Assembly: GCF_003201855.1 (NCBI RefSeq)
Contig: NZ_QJKI01000008.1
Location: forward strand, 1 to 32,308
Reading direction: 5' to 3'
DNA length: 32,308 nt
Source of the DNA: Rivihabitans pingtungensis
GTDB lineage: Bacteria > Pseudomonadota > Gammaproteobacteria > Burkholderiales > Aquaspirillaceae
The notes beneath the pieces were generated by a model that was given only the letters and a program-made list of their open reading frames with translations, had not been told where the DNA came from and ran no database searches. Shown here piece by piece: positions 9,971 through 17,006 of this stretch. Position 1 is the stretch's first letter, and every line of letters begins with the position of its first letter. The position numbers and the translations under genes are program-made.

Positions 9971-10007
9971 AAAAAACAACAAGCCTCACCAAAAATGGGG
10001 AGGCTTG
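9971..10007 (-). terminator. Intrinsic terminator reading leftward, downstream of the tRNA-Thr fragment
   Basis: On the minus strand CAAGCCTC pairs with GAGGCTTG (10007-10000 and 9987-9980), with extra C:G pairs towards an ATTTTT loop. TTGTTTTTT follows. It lies 8 bases after the putative tRNA CCA end, so it most likely ended the original tRNA transcript. Confidence 0.75.
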
Positions 10008-10014
10008 CAGTGGA

Positions 10015-10038
10015 TGGTGCCGGTAATAGGCTCCGAAC
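10015..10038 (-). other. Putative attL: 3' end of a tRNA-Thr gene at the prophage junction
   Basis: Read on the minus strand, this is GTTCGGAGCCTATTACCGGCACCA-like sequence (quoted in two parts: GTTCGGAG, then CCTATTACCGGCACCA). The last 16 bases differ at one position from the end of the E. coli thrW-type tRNA-Thr (CCTATTATCGGCACCA): acceptor strand TACCGGC, A73 and encoded CCA. Upstream bases do not pair as a T-stem, so only the 3' part is present. It lies beside the integrase gene and is followed by a terminator. This is the arrangement expected when a phage inserts in a tRNA and leaves its 3' end outside. The intact tRNA would be at attR, outside the window. No second copy can be checked here. 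Confidence 0.6.
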
Positions 10039-10182
10039 AATACCACAACACACACCACCAGCGTACAATCCCGCACAAAATCAACCATTCGCACGTCTCT
10101 GTCCGCGCATTGACTGCCAAAAACGCACAACCATGCACAATTGTGCTCACAGCGATTACGCCAAAATTACGCCACCACCACC

Positions 10183-11193
10183 ATGGCCTACTACCGCAAA
10201 CGCTCAAACGGCTGGCGCGCCGAGATTGCAATCCTCGGCATCCGTGACAGCGCCACCTGGCCAACCAAAGCCCAGGCCATTGCCTGGGCGACGGAAATCG
10301 AGGCGCGCATCCGTGCAGACCATGCTCGTGGCCACCATACCCAGCTGCCGGCAAAAATCACGGTATACGAGCTGATCCACGACTACATCGCCAAACGCCT
10401 GCCACAAAAAAAGGGGGCAGAAAAGGAGGGCCTCCGCCTGACCCGATTTTCGCGAGAGCTCACCTGGGTCGGCGAGTACGCCAGCAGTATTACACAGCAA
10501 CACATCGCAACCTGGCGCGATGGCCGGCTAACCGAGGTGCAACCCAGCTCAGTCAACCGAGAGCTCAACCTGCTGTCAGCCCTGTTCGCACACGCTGTCG
10601 AAATCCGCGCATGCACCATCAACCCTGTGCGCGGCCTGCGGCGGCCGCGCAACCCGCCGGCGCGCGACCGCGACATCAGCCAGGCTGAGATCGACGCCAT
10701 GCTCACTGCGCTGGACTACCAACCTGGCGCCACCCCAACCAAAAAAATCCACTACATCGCAATGGCCATGCTGTTTGCCATGGAAACCGGCATGCGCGCT
10801 GGCGAAATCACCGAGCTGGCATGGGATCGAGTGCTGCTCGAGCAGCGCTACATCACGTTGTTGGACACAAAAAATGGCGACAGTCGCCAGGTTCCCCTGT
10901 CAACTGCCGCCATCAACATACTCAACCTACTGCCACGCGCTCATGGGCCGTGTTTTGCGATTACCGCCGCATCGCTAGACACACTCTGGCGTCGTGCTCG
11001 CAAACGCGCTGCTGAGCGCCTACCCAGCGTCGTCGACCTGCATTTCCACGACACCCGGCACGCTGCCGTCACCCGGCTGGCAAATCGCCTTGATGTGCTC
11101 GCGTTAGCCAGGATGATCGGGCACCGAGACATCAAATCGCTGATGATCTACTACAACCCCAGCGCCAGCCAGCTCGCCCAGCTGCTGGGGTAG
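10183..11193 (+). CDS. int: Phage integrase, tyrosine recombinase
   Basis: A 336-aa tyrosine recombinase. The catalytic set is visible: R205 in ETGMRAGEI, K230 in LDTKNGDSR, H289 and R292 in HDTRHAA, H314 in IGHRD, and Y323/Y324 in MIYYNPS. Residues about 55-155 are the SAM-like core-binding domain (VYELIHDYIA ... VNRELNLLSALFAHA). The N-terminal 50 residues would bind arm sites. The ATG at 10183 begins a sensible MAYYRKR start; upstream codons have no coding character. It points rightward, away from the tRNA-like attL, and converges on the early operon with only 21 bases between the stops and no visible terminator. Confidence 0.93.
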   Translation: MAYYRKRSNGWRAEIAILGIRDSATWPTKAQAIAWATEIEARIRADHARGHHTQLPAKITVYELIHDYIAKRLPQKKGAEKEGLRLTRFSRELTWVGEYASSITQQHIATWRDGRLTEVQPSSVNRELNLLSALFAHAVEIRACTINPVRGLRRPRNPPARDRDISQAEIDAMLTALDYQPGATPTKKIHYIAMAMLFAMETGMRAGEITELAWDRVLLEQRYITLLDTKNGDSRQVPLSTAAINILNLLPRAHGPCFAITAASLDTLWRRARKRAAERLPSVVDLHFHDTRHAAVTRLANRLDVLALARMIGHRDIKSLMIYYNPSASQLAQLLG

Positions 11194-11214
11194 TAGTAAT
11201 GCTCAAATGCTCTC

Positions 11215-11433
11215 CTAGCCTTGGCCATTACACTGCGGGCACGGGATACCGCGCCGGGCCTCCGTCATTGTGTGGAATTCAATCCATTCGGTTTCTCCGC
11301 CACAGGCTAGGCAACGGCACCGCGCAATCACCACCTCGTCACCATCAGCGCCAGAGCAGGCGTCACCGGCATCAAACACATGCATCATCTGCCGACGCGG
11401 TCGCCTGGGTTTTGGTCCAAACAGGTCATTCAT
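11215..11433 (-). CDS. Small zinc-ribbon phage protein
   Basis: A 72-aa protein. After a basic N-terminal stretch (KPRRPRR) it has two cysteine pairs, C-L-A-C-G-G and CPQC, separated by about 20 residues, which is typical of a zinc ribbon. GGAGG lies four bases before the ATG at 11433, fixing the start. The start overlaps the end of the upstream gene by 8 bases. Last gene of the leftward early operon. Small Cys4 proteins in early phage regions are often transcription or host-takeover factors, but nothing specific can be shown here. Confidence 0.7.
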   Translation of the reverse strand: MNDLFGPKPRRPRRQMMHVFDAGDACSGADGDEVVIARCRCLACGGETEWIEFHTMTEARRGIPCPQCNGQG

Positions 11434-12007
11434 ATTGCCTCCGTTTGCCACATCTACGTGCAACCTCAACTAGCCAGGTTGCGAACAGTGGTGGAGTGAG
11501 CTCTCGCTCAGGTTTTGTCACAATTTTCAGGGTGCGTGGCACCCCACGTTGAGGTTTGATGCACGCGGTGGGCTTCACTGGTGGCGGCATTGCTGGCATG
11601 TCATCGGGGTGGCATCCAACGATGTACAGCCATGTGAGTTTTTCCGCCGGGTGCCCCCAGTCGCATTGGCGAACCTGGGCGGTCCACCCGCCGAACGAAT
11701 CTGGTGCTCTGCCAGGTCGTGGCAATCCCATATGCGCCCACAATGTGCTCCCTGCCGGGTGCTCCAATACGCCACCAAATCGCCATAAATGGGAAATCGC
11801 ATCTATGGCCAATTGCCGCTCCATCTGAGGATCAGATGATTTCGCAAACTGGCGGAGTTTCCCCCACAGCCTGCACGGTGGATGTGCCACCAGTGGAGCG
11901 CCACCAGGCCACCGTCGCGCATCCCGAACTTCATCCCACACATCCAAACCGGGCAGTGATTTGTAGTGCGAGTCTGCGCGGGCAAACAGTACGGCAACTA
12001 CTGTCAT
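11426..12007 (-). CDS. Conserved phage protein with HPPC and LEHPAGS motifs, methyltransferase-like
   Basis: A 193-aa protein of a type common in phages and prophages. Key motifs are ALFARADSHY-like start (VLFARADSHYKSLPG), AHPPCRLWG (41-49), and LEHPAGSTLW (81-90), followed by FGGWT and a WGHPAEKLTWLYIVG strand. The PPC and EHP segments recall motifs IV (PC) and VI (EN-V) of cytosine-C5 methyltransferases, but no AdoMet-binding F-x-G-x-G is seen, so enzyme activity is uncertain. GGGGAGG precedes the ATG, and the start overlaps the previous stop as ATGA. I recognise the family but know of no demonstrated function. Confidence 0.72.
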   Translation of the reverse strand: MTVVAVLFARADSHYKSLPGLDVWDEVRDARRWPGGAPLVAHPPCRLWGKLRQFAKSSDPQMERQLAIDAISHLWRFGGVLEHPAGSTLWAHMGLPRPGRAPDSFGGWTAQVRQCDWGHPAEKLTWLYIVGCHPDDMPAMPPPVKPTACIKPQRGVPRTLKIVTKPERELTPPLFATWLVEVARRCGKRRQYE

Positions 12008-12297
12008 CGTTCAGGCCTCCCCTTGGGCAAACGCGCCCGATTTTGCGTCGCCCAGGCCGTCACCTCGCTGGCCAGCCAGCGTCTGGCCGCCCCGTCCACA
12101 CCAGTTGGCATCAACGGCGCCGGAAACCCAGGCCGGCAGATGACGCTCTGTTTGACCGACGACACACTCAGCTGCAACCAGCTGGCCATGTCATCAACCG
12201 TCCATAACTCAGGCACGCCGTTGGCCACGGCCAGTTGCCTGGTCAGCAGCTGGATGGCAGAGATCAACTCCACCACCCCTGGATCTGCCGCCCCCAT
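12004..12297 (-). CDS. AlpA/excisionase-like helix-turn-helix protein
   Basis: A 97-aa small DNA-binding protein. Residues about 30-80 (ELWTVDDMASWLQLSVSSVKQSV, then PGFPAPL, and RRWLASEVTAW) match the AlpA/MerR-like winged helix: strand, helix-turn-helix, a wing carrying FPAP, and a final helix of the form R-W-x-x-x-E-V-x-x-W. Such proteins act as excisionases or regulators in prophages, and this is the only candidate excisionase in the window. The start at 12297 forms TGATG with the previous stop and has AGGTGG nine bases upstream; a GTG at 12309 is an alternative. It is transcribed in the lytic operon, which fits an excisionase role, but this is inference. Confidence 0.7.
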   Translation of the reverse strand: MGAADPGVVELISAIQLLTRQLAVANGVPELWTVDDMASWLQLSVSSVKQSVICRPGFPAPLMPTGVDGAARRWLASEVTAWATQNRARLPKGRPER

Positions 12298-12509
12298 CAC
12301 GACGCCCACCTGGTGCGCAGCGTGATGATGTCGCGGGCAGTGGACGGTCCGCAGTCATACAGTTTGGCCAGCGCGCCATAACCACGCCCATCGCCATCCT
12401 GTTTCCATCCTGCATACACTGCGCGCATCTCCGCCACCTGGGCGCTGCTGAGTTTGGCGCGGTGATGGCCCGCACCGCACGGGTGTCCAGTGTGATTTCG
12501 TGTTTTCAT
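12297..12509 (-). CDS. Small helix-turn-helix phage protein
   Basis: A 70-aa basic protein. After HTGHPCGAGHHRAKLSSAQV comes an extended helix-turn-helix: EMRAVYAGWKQDG, YGALAKLYDCG, PSTARDIITLR. The pattern H-R-A-K-L-x-x-x-x-V-x-x-[MI]-R is the same as in small homing-type HTH modules found at the ends of HNH endonucleases and as stand-alone phage proteins; no HNH residues are present here. The ATG overlaps the previous stop (ATGA). Likely DNA-binding; role unknown. Confidence 0.68.
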   Translation of the reverse strand: MKTRNHTGHPCGAGHHRAKLSSAQVAEMRAVYAGWKQDGDGRGYGALAKLYDCGPSTARDIITLRTRWAS

Positions 12510-12820
12510 CCTGCGACCTCAATCACCTCAAACGATTTTTTGCACGAACTGGACTTTCCACTCTGCCGACAATCATCATATTGCCGATGTGTGGTGGTGC
12601 GATCATTCCCGCAGCGCACGAAATAGTGTTGATGACCGCCATCCTCAAACGCATACACACGACACCCATCCGCCTCACGGATGACATGAGGAGTCCGTCT
12701 GGCCTGCTCTTCCTGTGCCCGCCTATTTTTTTCCGGCTCGCTATTTGCATCCAAGATCATAAACGCAGCCAAAAATAATGACAGCGCCGTAAGTAAAGTC
12801 CAAATGGCCTTTTCTTTCAT
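12506..12820 (-). CDS. Single-pass membrane phage protein with Cys-containing C-terminal domain
   Basis: A 104-aa protein. Residues about 5-24 (IWTLLTALSLFLAAFMILDA) form a membrane segment or uncleaved signal anchor, followed by a charged stretch. A small domain has DGCRVYAFEDGGHQHYFVRC, where two cysteines flank short strands, and the tail holds DDCRQSGKSSSC. Proteins with this D-G-C-x-V-Y-x-F ... H-Y-F-x-x-C signature are common in phage early regions. The four cysteines could form disulfides in the periplasm. The start at 12820 is supported by the hydrophobic segment directly after it; the upstream in-frame extension is not. Function not known; superinfection exclusion is one possibility for a small early membrane protein. 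Confidence 0.65.
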   Translation of the reverse strand: MKEKAIWTLLTALSLFLAAFMILDANSEPEKNRRAQEEQARRTPHVIREADGCRVYAFEDGGHQHYFVRCGNDRTTTHRQYDDCRQSGKSSSCKKSFEVIEVAG

Positions 12821-12950
12821 CTCACACCCCAAACTGCGGCTGGTAATCACCGCGTTTCGTTAAGCTGCACGCCGTGCATCTGTAAATCCCATATGACGTG
12901 AGCGATCCATGCTGTCCGCTAATGCTCAAATGGACATAATTCTTCACAAA

Positions 12951-12976
12951 CTGCCAGCGGTGTTTCCCACTGGCAG
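12951..12976 (-). terminator. Weak hairpin downstream of the XRE-family gene
   Basis: CTGCCAG and CTGGCAG (12951-12957, 12970-12976) pair over 7 bp with a 12-base loop; on the minus strand it is followed by TTTGTG, a poor U-tract. It is the only structure in the 178-base gap between 12820 and 12999, which otherwise holds no supportable gene. Could act as an attenuator. Confidence 0.35.
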
Positions 12977-12998
12977 ATGTGAACTTTTCAGCGCTGGT

Positions 12999-13283
12999 TT
13001 AGCCATTCGTGCTGGCTGCCACAATCATTTTCAGGTTGTGGTACAGGTCCGTGTGCTGGGTGCGGATGACATGCAGCAACTGGACATCCTCCGCACTCGG
13101 CAACGCATTGAGGTCCACGCCACGGACATGCACCAGGTCAATCATCAACTGCACCAGCGTCGGGATTTTCCGGCCGGATTCATAGCGTGACCCACAACTC
13201 TGGGTCACATTGAGCGCCCCCCAGAACTGGGCCTGATTCATTTTTTTTGAATTGCGCAACGCGCGGATTTCATTGCTGTTCAT
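12999..13283 (-). CDS. XRE-family helix-turn-helix regulator
   Basis: A 94-aa protein with an N-terminal XRE-like helix-turn-helix: EIRALRNSKKMNQAQFWGAL, then NVTQSCGSRYESGRKIPTLV, with the usual R-Y-E-x-G-R-x-[IT]-P after helix 3. The C-terminal half is helical (LLHVIRTQHTDLYHNLKMI) and may dimerise. The start at 13283 begins the conserved domain; a longer frame upstream lacks support. It has its own promoter-like sequence (13303-13331) and lies in an AT-rich patch unlike the rest of the operon. It could be a Cro-like or antirepressor-type second regulator. Confidence 0.78.
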   Translation of the reverse strand: MNSNEIRALRNSKKMNQAQFWGALNVTQSCGSRYESGRKIPTLVQLMIDLVHVRGVDLNALPSAEDVQLLHVIRTQHTDLYHNLKMIVAASTNG

Positions 13284-13302
13284 TTTGAGTCCAATCCGAA
13301 TA

Positions 13303-13331
13303 TTTATGACGAATAATAGAATACAGGTCAA
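13303..13331 (-). promoter_or_regulatory. Promoter-like sequence before the XRE gene
   Basis: On the minus strand TTGACC (13331-13326) and CATAAA (13308-13303) are 17 bases apart in AT-rich DNA, 19 bases before the ATG at 13283. Confidence 0.45.
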
Positions 13332-13343
13332 TCGTGGTGTTTT

Positions 13344-13643
13344 TTATGATGGGATTTGTTTTTCTTTATCATCCACCGTCGGTTTGACGAGTTTTCCGCA
13401 GAACATGCAATATTTGCCGCTGATGCTGACGGATTTACTGCGGGGCTTATATTCACCCGAGCGTTTAGCCTTTTCACGGAATGTGATTTTGCATGTTGTC
13501 ATCTGGATCATCGTGATCGTATTGCCGACCAGGGTAAATCCAAACCCACTCATTGATGCATTAATCGAATCCGCATCAGGTTTTTCGGCCTTTAATTGCT
13601 CAACCATCGCGGCCTCAATTTGCTCTCTGCAATTGCACTGCAT
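13344..13643 (-). CDS. Phage protein of unknown function with cysteine pairs
   Basis: A 99-aa protein. It starts MQCNCREQIEAAMVEQL and later has YCMFCGKL, so two C-x-C / C-x-x-C type pairs flank a beta-rich centre (GFGFTLVGNTITMIQMTTCKITF). The paired cysteines at both ends suggest one metal site tying the ends together. GGGGGG lies seven bases before the ATG. It is one base from the stop of the upstream gene, so it is likely co-translated. Lower GC than flanking operon genes. Family not recognised. Confidence 0.65.
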   Translation of the reverse strand: MQCNCREQIEAAMVEQLKAEKPDADSINASMSGFGFTLVGNTITMIQMTTCKITFREKAKRSGEYKPRSKSVSISGKYCMFCGKLVKPTVDDKEKQIPS

Positions 13644-13644
13644 C

Positions 13645-13830
13645 TCACAGCCCCCCCACATAGCGCATCTCAGCCACCCAGGCCGAGCGTGAGCGCACAC
13701 TGCGCTGTCGTGCCGACATCGCTGCCATTGCGGCAATCACCTGATCTGCCGGCACGGTTAGCGCCGACATCGGGCGCCGGTCACGGATTTCGCGGGGTTC
13801 GCCGCGTTGGGGTAAAATCTGTTTGCTCAT
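13645..13830 (-). CDS. Small phage protein of unknown function
   Basis: A 61-aa basic protein. It has an excellent ribosome site (GGAGG, five bases before the ATG at 13830). The sequence has an Arg-rich N-terminal part (RGEPREIRDRRP), a helix VPADQVIAAMAAMSARQRSV and a C-terminal WVAEMRYVGG. No domain recognised. Its strong ribosome site and tight spacing to the next gene support it as real. Confidence 0.6.
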   Translation of the reverse strand: MSKQILPQRGEPREIRDRRPMSALTVPADQVIAAMAAMSARQRSVRSRSAWVAEMRYVGGL

Positions 13831-13869
13831 GGTGTCCTCCTGCCCGCCGCCTGGCGGGCTTGTCAAAAA

Positions 13870-14211
13870 TCACTGTGGGTGTTGTCCGTCGCTGCTGCCC
13901 TGGCCGGCAGTGGCGACACCTAGCCAAACACGCGGTTGGCCCATGCAATCACGACCATCATGCGGTCGATCAACGCCAGCATCGCTGCGCCACCGGCCAC
14001 CAGCGCCGCTCCCGCCAGCGCCCAATGCTCGACAATCCGCCAGCGCTCGGCGGCTCTGTTGCTGCTCAATCTCATACGCTCCTCCTGTGGATAACTGATG
14101 CACCGGCAACCCGGACTCCGGGTCAAACCGCATGAACTGGATGCGCACGCCCAGGGCGCGCAGCCCCTGCACAACGCCATCCGACATGCGGCCGGTAATG
14201 GATGCCCTCAT
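13870..14211 (-). CDS. Small phage ORF coupled to the primase gene; 3' half overlaps another frame
   Basis: The ATG at 14211 overlaps the primase stop as ATGA and has GGGAG six bases upstream, so initiation is well supported. The first 45 or so residues (MRASITGRMSDGVVQGLRAL, then VRIQFMRFDP) look like protein. From about residue 50 it becomes Gly/Arg/Ala-rich and shares DNA with a better-looking gene in another frame (13920-14075). Either the two genes truly overlap, or this gene lost its natural stop through a frameshift. 113 aa as it stands. Function unknown. Confidence 0.45.
   Translation of the reverse strand: MRASITGRMSDGVVQGLRALGVRIQFMRFDPESGLPVHQLSTGGAYEIEQQQSRRALADCRALGAGGSGAGGRWRSDAGVDRPHDGRDCMGQPRVWLGVATAGQGSSDGQHPQ
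13920..14075 (-). CDS. Small membrane protein, 51 aa, nested in another frame
   Basis: AGGAGG lies five bases before the ATG at 14075. The product begins MRLSSNRAAERWRIVEHW and has one hydrophobic segment (ALAGAALVAGGAAMLALI) followed by a second short one (MVVIAWANRVF), so it is a small one- or two-pass inner-membrane protein. It lies wholly inside the 13870-14211 ORF in a different frame. Its composition is more protein-like than the overlapping frame. Function unknown. Confidence 0.55.
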   Translation of the reverse strand: MRLSSNRAAERWRIVEHWALAGAALVAGGAAMLALIDRMMVVIAWANRVFG

Positions 14212-16922
14212 TTTTGGCTCCCTTCGAACACCCAGCATTTGACGGTGCTGGGCAATTTGCGGCCGTGGACGCCGATGTTGACGTTGTGCCGCGCGTGGAT
14301 CGCGCTGTTGACTGCGCGATTTTTGTCAATCAATTTATGTCGTTTGGATGTTGGCAGAATGCGCTTCAGGTCAGTCAGTGATGGGATCACCTGTTTGCGC
14401 TCGGCCGCCAACTGGGCAAAATGGTTGAGGTTGATGGCAATCAGCCCTGTATCCCGGCTGTGGTTGAGCATTGCATCGCAGTCCGCGTCGTCGCCCCCGT
14501 CCAGGTAGTCGTAAACCTCCCAGAACAGCTCCACCATCGGATGATCGCGGCGCAGTGACTGCTCGCGCGCCAGCGCCATGTCCACCAGTGCAGATTTGGC
14601 CTCATCAATTTGCTGGGACGTGATTGGCAACAGCCCCTCCAGCGCGTCCACCATCACCATCAGCTGGGCATGGTTTTTTTGGATGCGCAGGTTGCGGCTG
14701 CCGGCCTGGGCGATGGCCCGCTCGTAGCCGCGCAGCCGGCTCTCCATCAGCTGCAGGATGGATGCCTCGGCCATGGCCGTTTTCAGCAGGAACCCGCTGA
14801 CATCCCTGGCTGACATGCGGCTCAATTCCAGCGCGGCCTCGCGGCCGGACTCGGTCTGGTTAGATTTATCCAGCCAGATGTGAATGATCCGCTCCATGAT
14901 CGCCGGGCTTGCAGCCACCGGCGCGTTCTGACTGATGATCAGCGATGCGCGAAATTGGGGTTCGTATGTATCGTTTCCAGCGGATTTAACGCCGGATGTG
15001 CGCAATGACCCACCGTTGTACAGCGATTTCAGGCTGTCCCAGTCAAACTGGGTTTTCGGGCGCCCGCGCGTGCCATCGCTGTCGTCCTCGCGGTCCGACT
15101 CAATCAGCACCACCGGTAAATTAGATACCTGGGCCATCGATCGCATAAACCCGACCGTGGTGCCTTTCATGGGGTCGAAACCCTCGTACTGCTCGCGGCC
15201 GAAGAGTTTCCAGAGGAACTCGATCAGCGTCGACTTGCCCGCGCCAGGCTCGCCCACCAGCTCAACAAACGGCAGGCTCTCAAACCGCTCGCGCACCTGC
15301 TCAGCCACCATGCTCGCCACAAACGTCGCCAGCATCAGCGTGCCGCGCGCGCCGTAGCAGGTGTGCAGGCGTGGCCACCAGTCCTGTGGTGAGTATTTTT
15401 TCAGGTCGTGATTGATGTGCAGGCGCAGCGATTTTTGCAGCGATTTGATCGCCAGTTTGCCGGCCTCGAAAAAATCCTCGTCGTTTTGCGGGACGACCTT
15501 GCCGTCCACCACCGCCACGTCGTTGTAGACATACGCGCGGTGCTCCAGGCTATAGCCGCTGTAATCGATGGTCTGCACCACGCGGATGCCCTCCACCCAG
15601 CGCGACAGCAGTTTGTCCAGCTGCGTGGCATTGCCCGTCCAGATCGCCCCTGCCGCCAGGTGCAGGATCCGTTTTTTGAACTCCGCCGGCGCGGCCAACT
15701 GGCCCGCAGTGAATGTGCCTTTTACCGCCATACCATCATGTGGAAATCTCAGGCGAAAGTAATACCAACTCTCGTCGGTGATCTCATTGCGCATGTAATA
15801 GAGTGGCTCAGGCATGCAATTGCAGATCTCCGTCACCGTCTGGCTCTCGGCCAGTGCGCGCTCGATCAGCTCCTGCTCTGGCATGTCGGGGTAGTCATCG
15901 CGCAGCGTATCGCGCGATTTTCCGTAGCGCTCCAGGTCGAGTTTGAACCAGTACATCCGGTTGTCGTGGTCGAACGAAAACGACTGCCAGCCATTGCGGC
16001 TGTACATCAGCGCCGATTTTGCCGCCGGGGTCGGAGCAATCAGCAGCGACCCCAGGTAGAGGTAGTCCTGCCGCTCATCCTCGCCCAGCGCATCAGCTAT
16101 CCACAGGTCATTCCAGTCGCGTTTTTTGGCGCCGCCGGCGCGCGGTTGCGCAGCACCGCACACCCAGCCCGCATCGCGTGCTCGGGCTGAGAATTTGCGA
16201 GTAAACCCCTTGCCGGCCTGGTCACCGTCGTAGGCCCAGATCAGTTTCGGGCGCGGCACATTGTTGTCCGCGCATTGCTCGGCCAGCGCAGACAACGCCA
16301 GCTCGGGGTAGTTGTTGCAGCTCAGCGTGCTGACCGCAGGTTGGCCCGCATGCAACAGCGCGATAGCGTCAAAAATCCCCTCGACAATCCACAGCTCGGT
16401 ATGGCCTAGCAGAGACAGCGACGGAGGCTGCCACCAGGTTCCGCCATAATCGCCCCTGAACGTCGCCTTGCGTTTGCCAAACCGCCAGGGTTTATCGATG
16501 ATCCGCTCCCAGTAGCCAATGCCCGGCAGCTCAAACCGCACGGTGGTCGAGCCGAGTTGCAGCTCAGGGTTGTAATAGCTGTCCTGGGTATACCATCCGG
16601 CAATTTTTTCCAGGTCAAACCCGCGCATTTCGCGCAGGTAGGCATCAGCCGTGGCATTGGGGTTTTCAGGCACTTTTGGGAATCTGGCGCTCCAGTCCTC
16701 AAACAGGTCTGCGTATACATCACGGATGTGCAGCTCGGCGCCACATTTGTTCATGCGGCCGCAGCGAGCCACCCATGGTTTTGCGTGCGAGATATACAGC
16801 TCGGTCTGCCCGCAGCTCGGGCATTTGCCGTGCGTCATCCACTGCCCGCTGTTGCGCGGGGCGCGGAACAGATAGTCCCGTTCCAGGCGCTGGATGATCT
16901 GTTGTCTGAGCTGCTCGTTCAT
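14208..16922 (-). CDS. Phage primase-helicase with zinc finger, TOPRIM and P-loop ATPase domains
   Basis: A 904-aa replication protein. The N-terminal zinc finger uses C34, C37, C54 and C60 (CPSCGQ ... CGRMNKC). A TOPRIM region follows at about 165-260, with E181-G in LWIVEGIFDA and AYDGDQAG around D232-G-D. The C-terminal half is an ATPase with Walker A GEPGAGKS (557-564) and a following VVLIESDRED that fits Walker B. The role is to prime and unwind phage DNA. P2 itself uses a rolling-circle nicking protein (gpA) at this place, so this phage replicates differently. The start at 16922 has only a weak ribosome site, 84 bases after the ogr gene. It is the largest early gene and is coupled to the next by ATGA. 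Confidence 0.88.
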   Translation of the reverse strand: MNEQLRQQIIQRLERDYLFRAPRNSGQWMTHGKCPSCGQTELYISHAKPWVARCGRMNKCGAELHIRDVYADLFEDWSARFPKVPENPNATADAYLREMRGFDLEKIAGWYTQDSYYNPELQLGSTTVRFELPGIGYWERIIDKPWRFGKRKATFRGDYGGTWWQPPSLSLLGHTELWIVEGIFDAIALLHAGQPAVSTLSCNNYPELALSALAEQCADNNVPRPKLIWAYDGDQAGKGFTRKFSARARDAGWVCGAAQPRAGGAKKRDWNDLWIADALGEDERQDYLYLGSLLIAPTPAAKSALMYSRNGWQSFSFDHDNRMYWFKLDLERYGKSRDTLRDDYPDMPEQELIERALAESQTVTEICNCMPEPLYYMRNEITDESWYYFRLRFPHDGMAVKGTFTAGQLAAPAEFKKRILHLAAGAIWTGNATQLDKLLSRWVEGIRVVQTIDYSGYSLEHRAYVYNDVAVVDGKVVPQNDEDFFEAGKLAIKSLQKSLRLHINHDLKKYSPQDWWPRLHTCYGARGTLMLATFVASMVAEQVRERFESLPFVELVGEPGAGKSTLIEFLWKLFGREQYEGFDPMKGTTVGFMRSMAQVSNLPVVLIESDREDDSDGTRGRPKTQFDWDSLKSLYNGGSLRTSGVKSAGNDTYEPQFRASLIISQNAPVAASPAIMERIIHIWLDKSNQTESGREAALELSRMSARDVSGFLLKTAMAEASILQLMESRLRGYERAIAQAGSRNLRIQKNHAQLMVMVDALEGLLPITSQQIDEAKSALVDMALAREQSLRRDHPMVELFWEVYDYLDGGDDADCDAMLNHSRDTGLIAINLNHFAQLAAERKQVIPSLTDLKRILPTSKRHKLIDKNRAVNSAIHARHNVNIGVHGRKLPSTVKCWVFEGSQK

Positions 16923-17006
16923 GGTGGTCTCGAATTTCGGGCAAAACGGGTCCTGCGGCCCTGCAAAACAGGGTCGTCAGGTCATCGGTTGTGGGGTGTT
17001 GGCTGG

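Noticed and set aside
10015..10090. Complete tRNA gene on the minus strand
   Set aside because: Only the 3' end fits; the T-stem does not pair and no anticodon arm follows.
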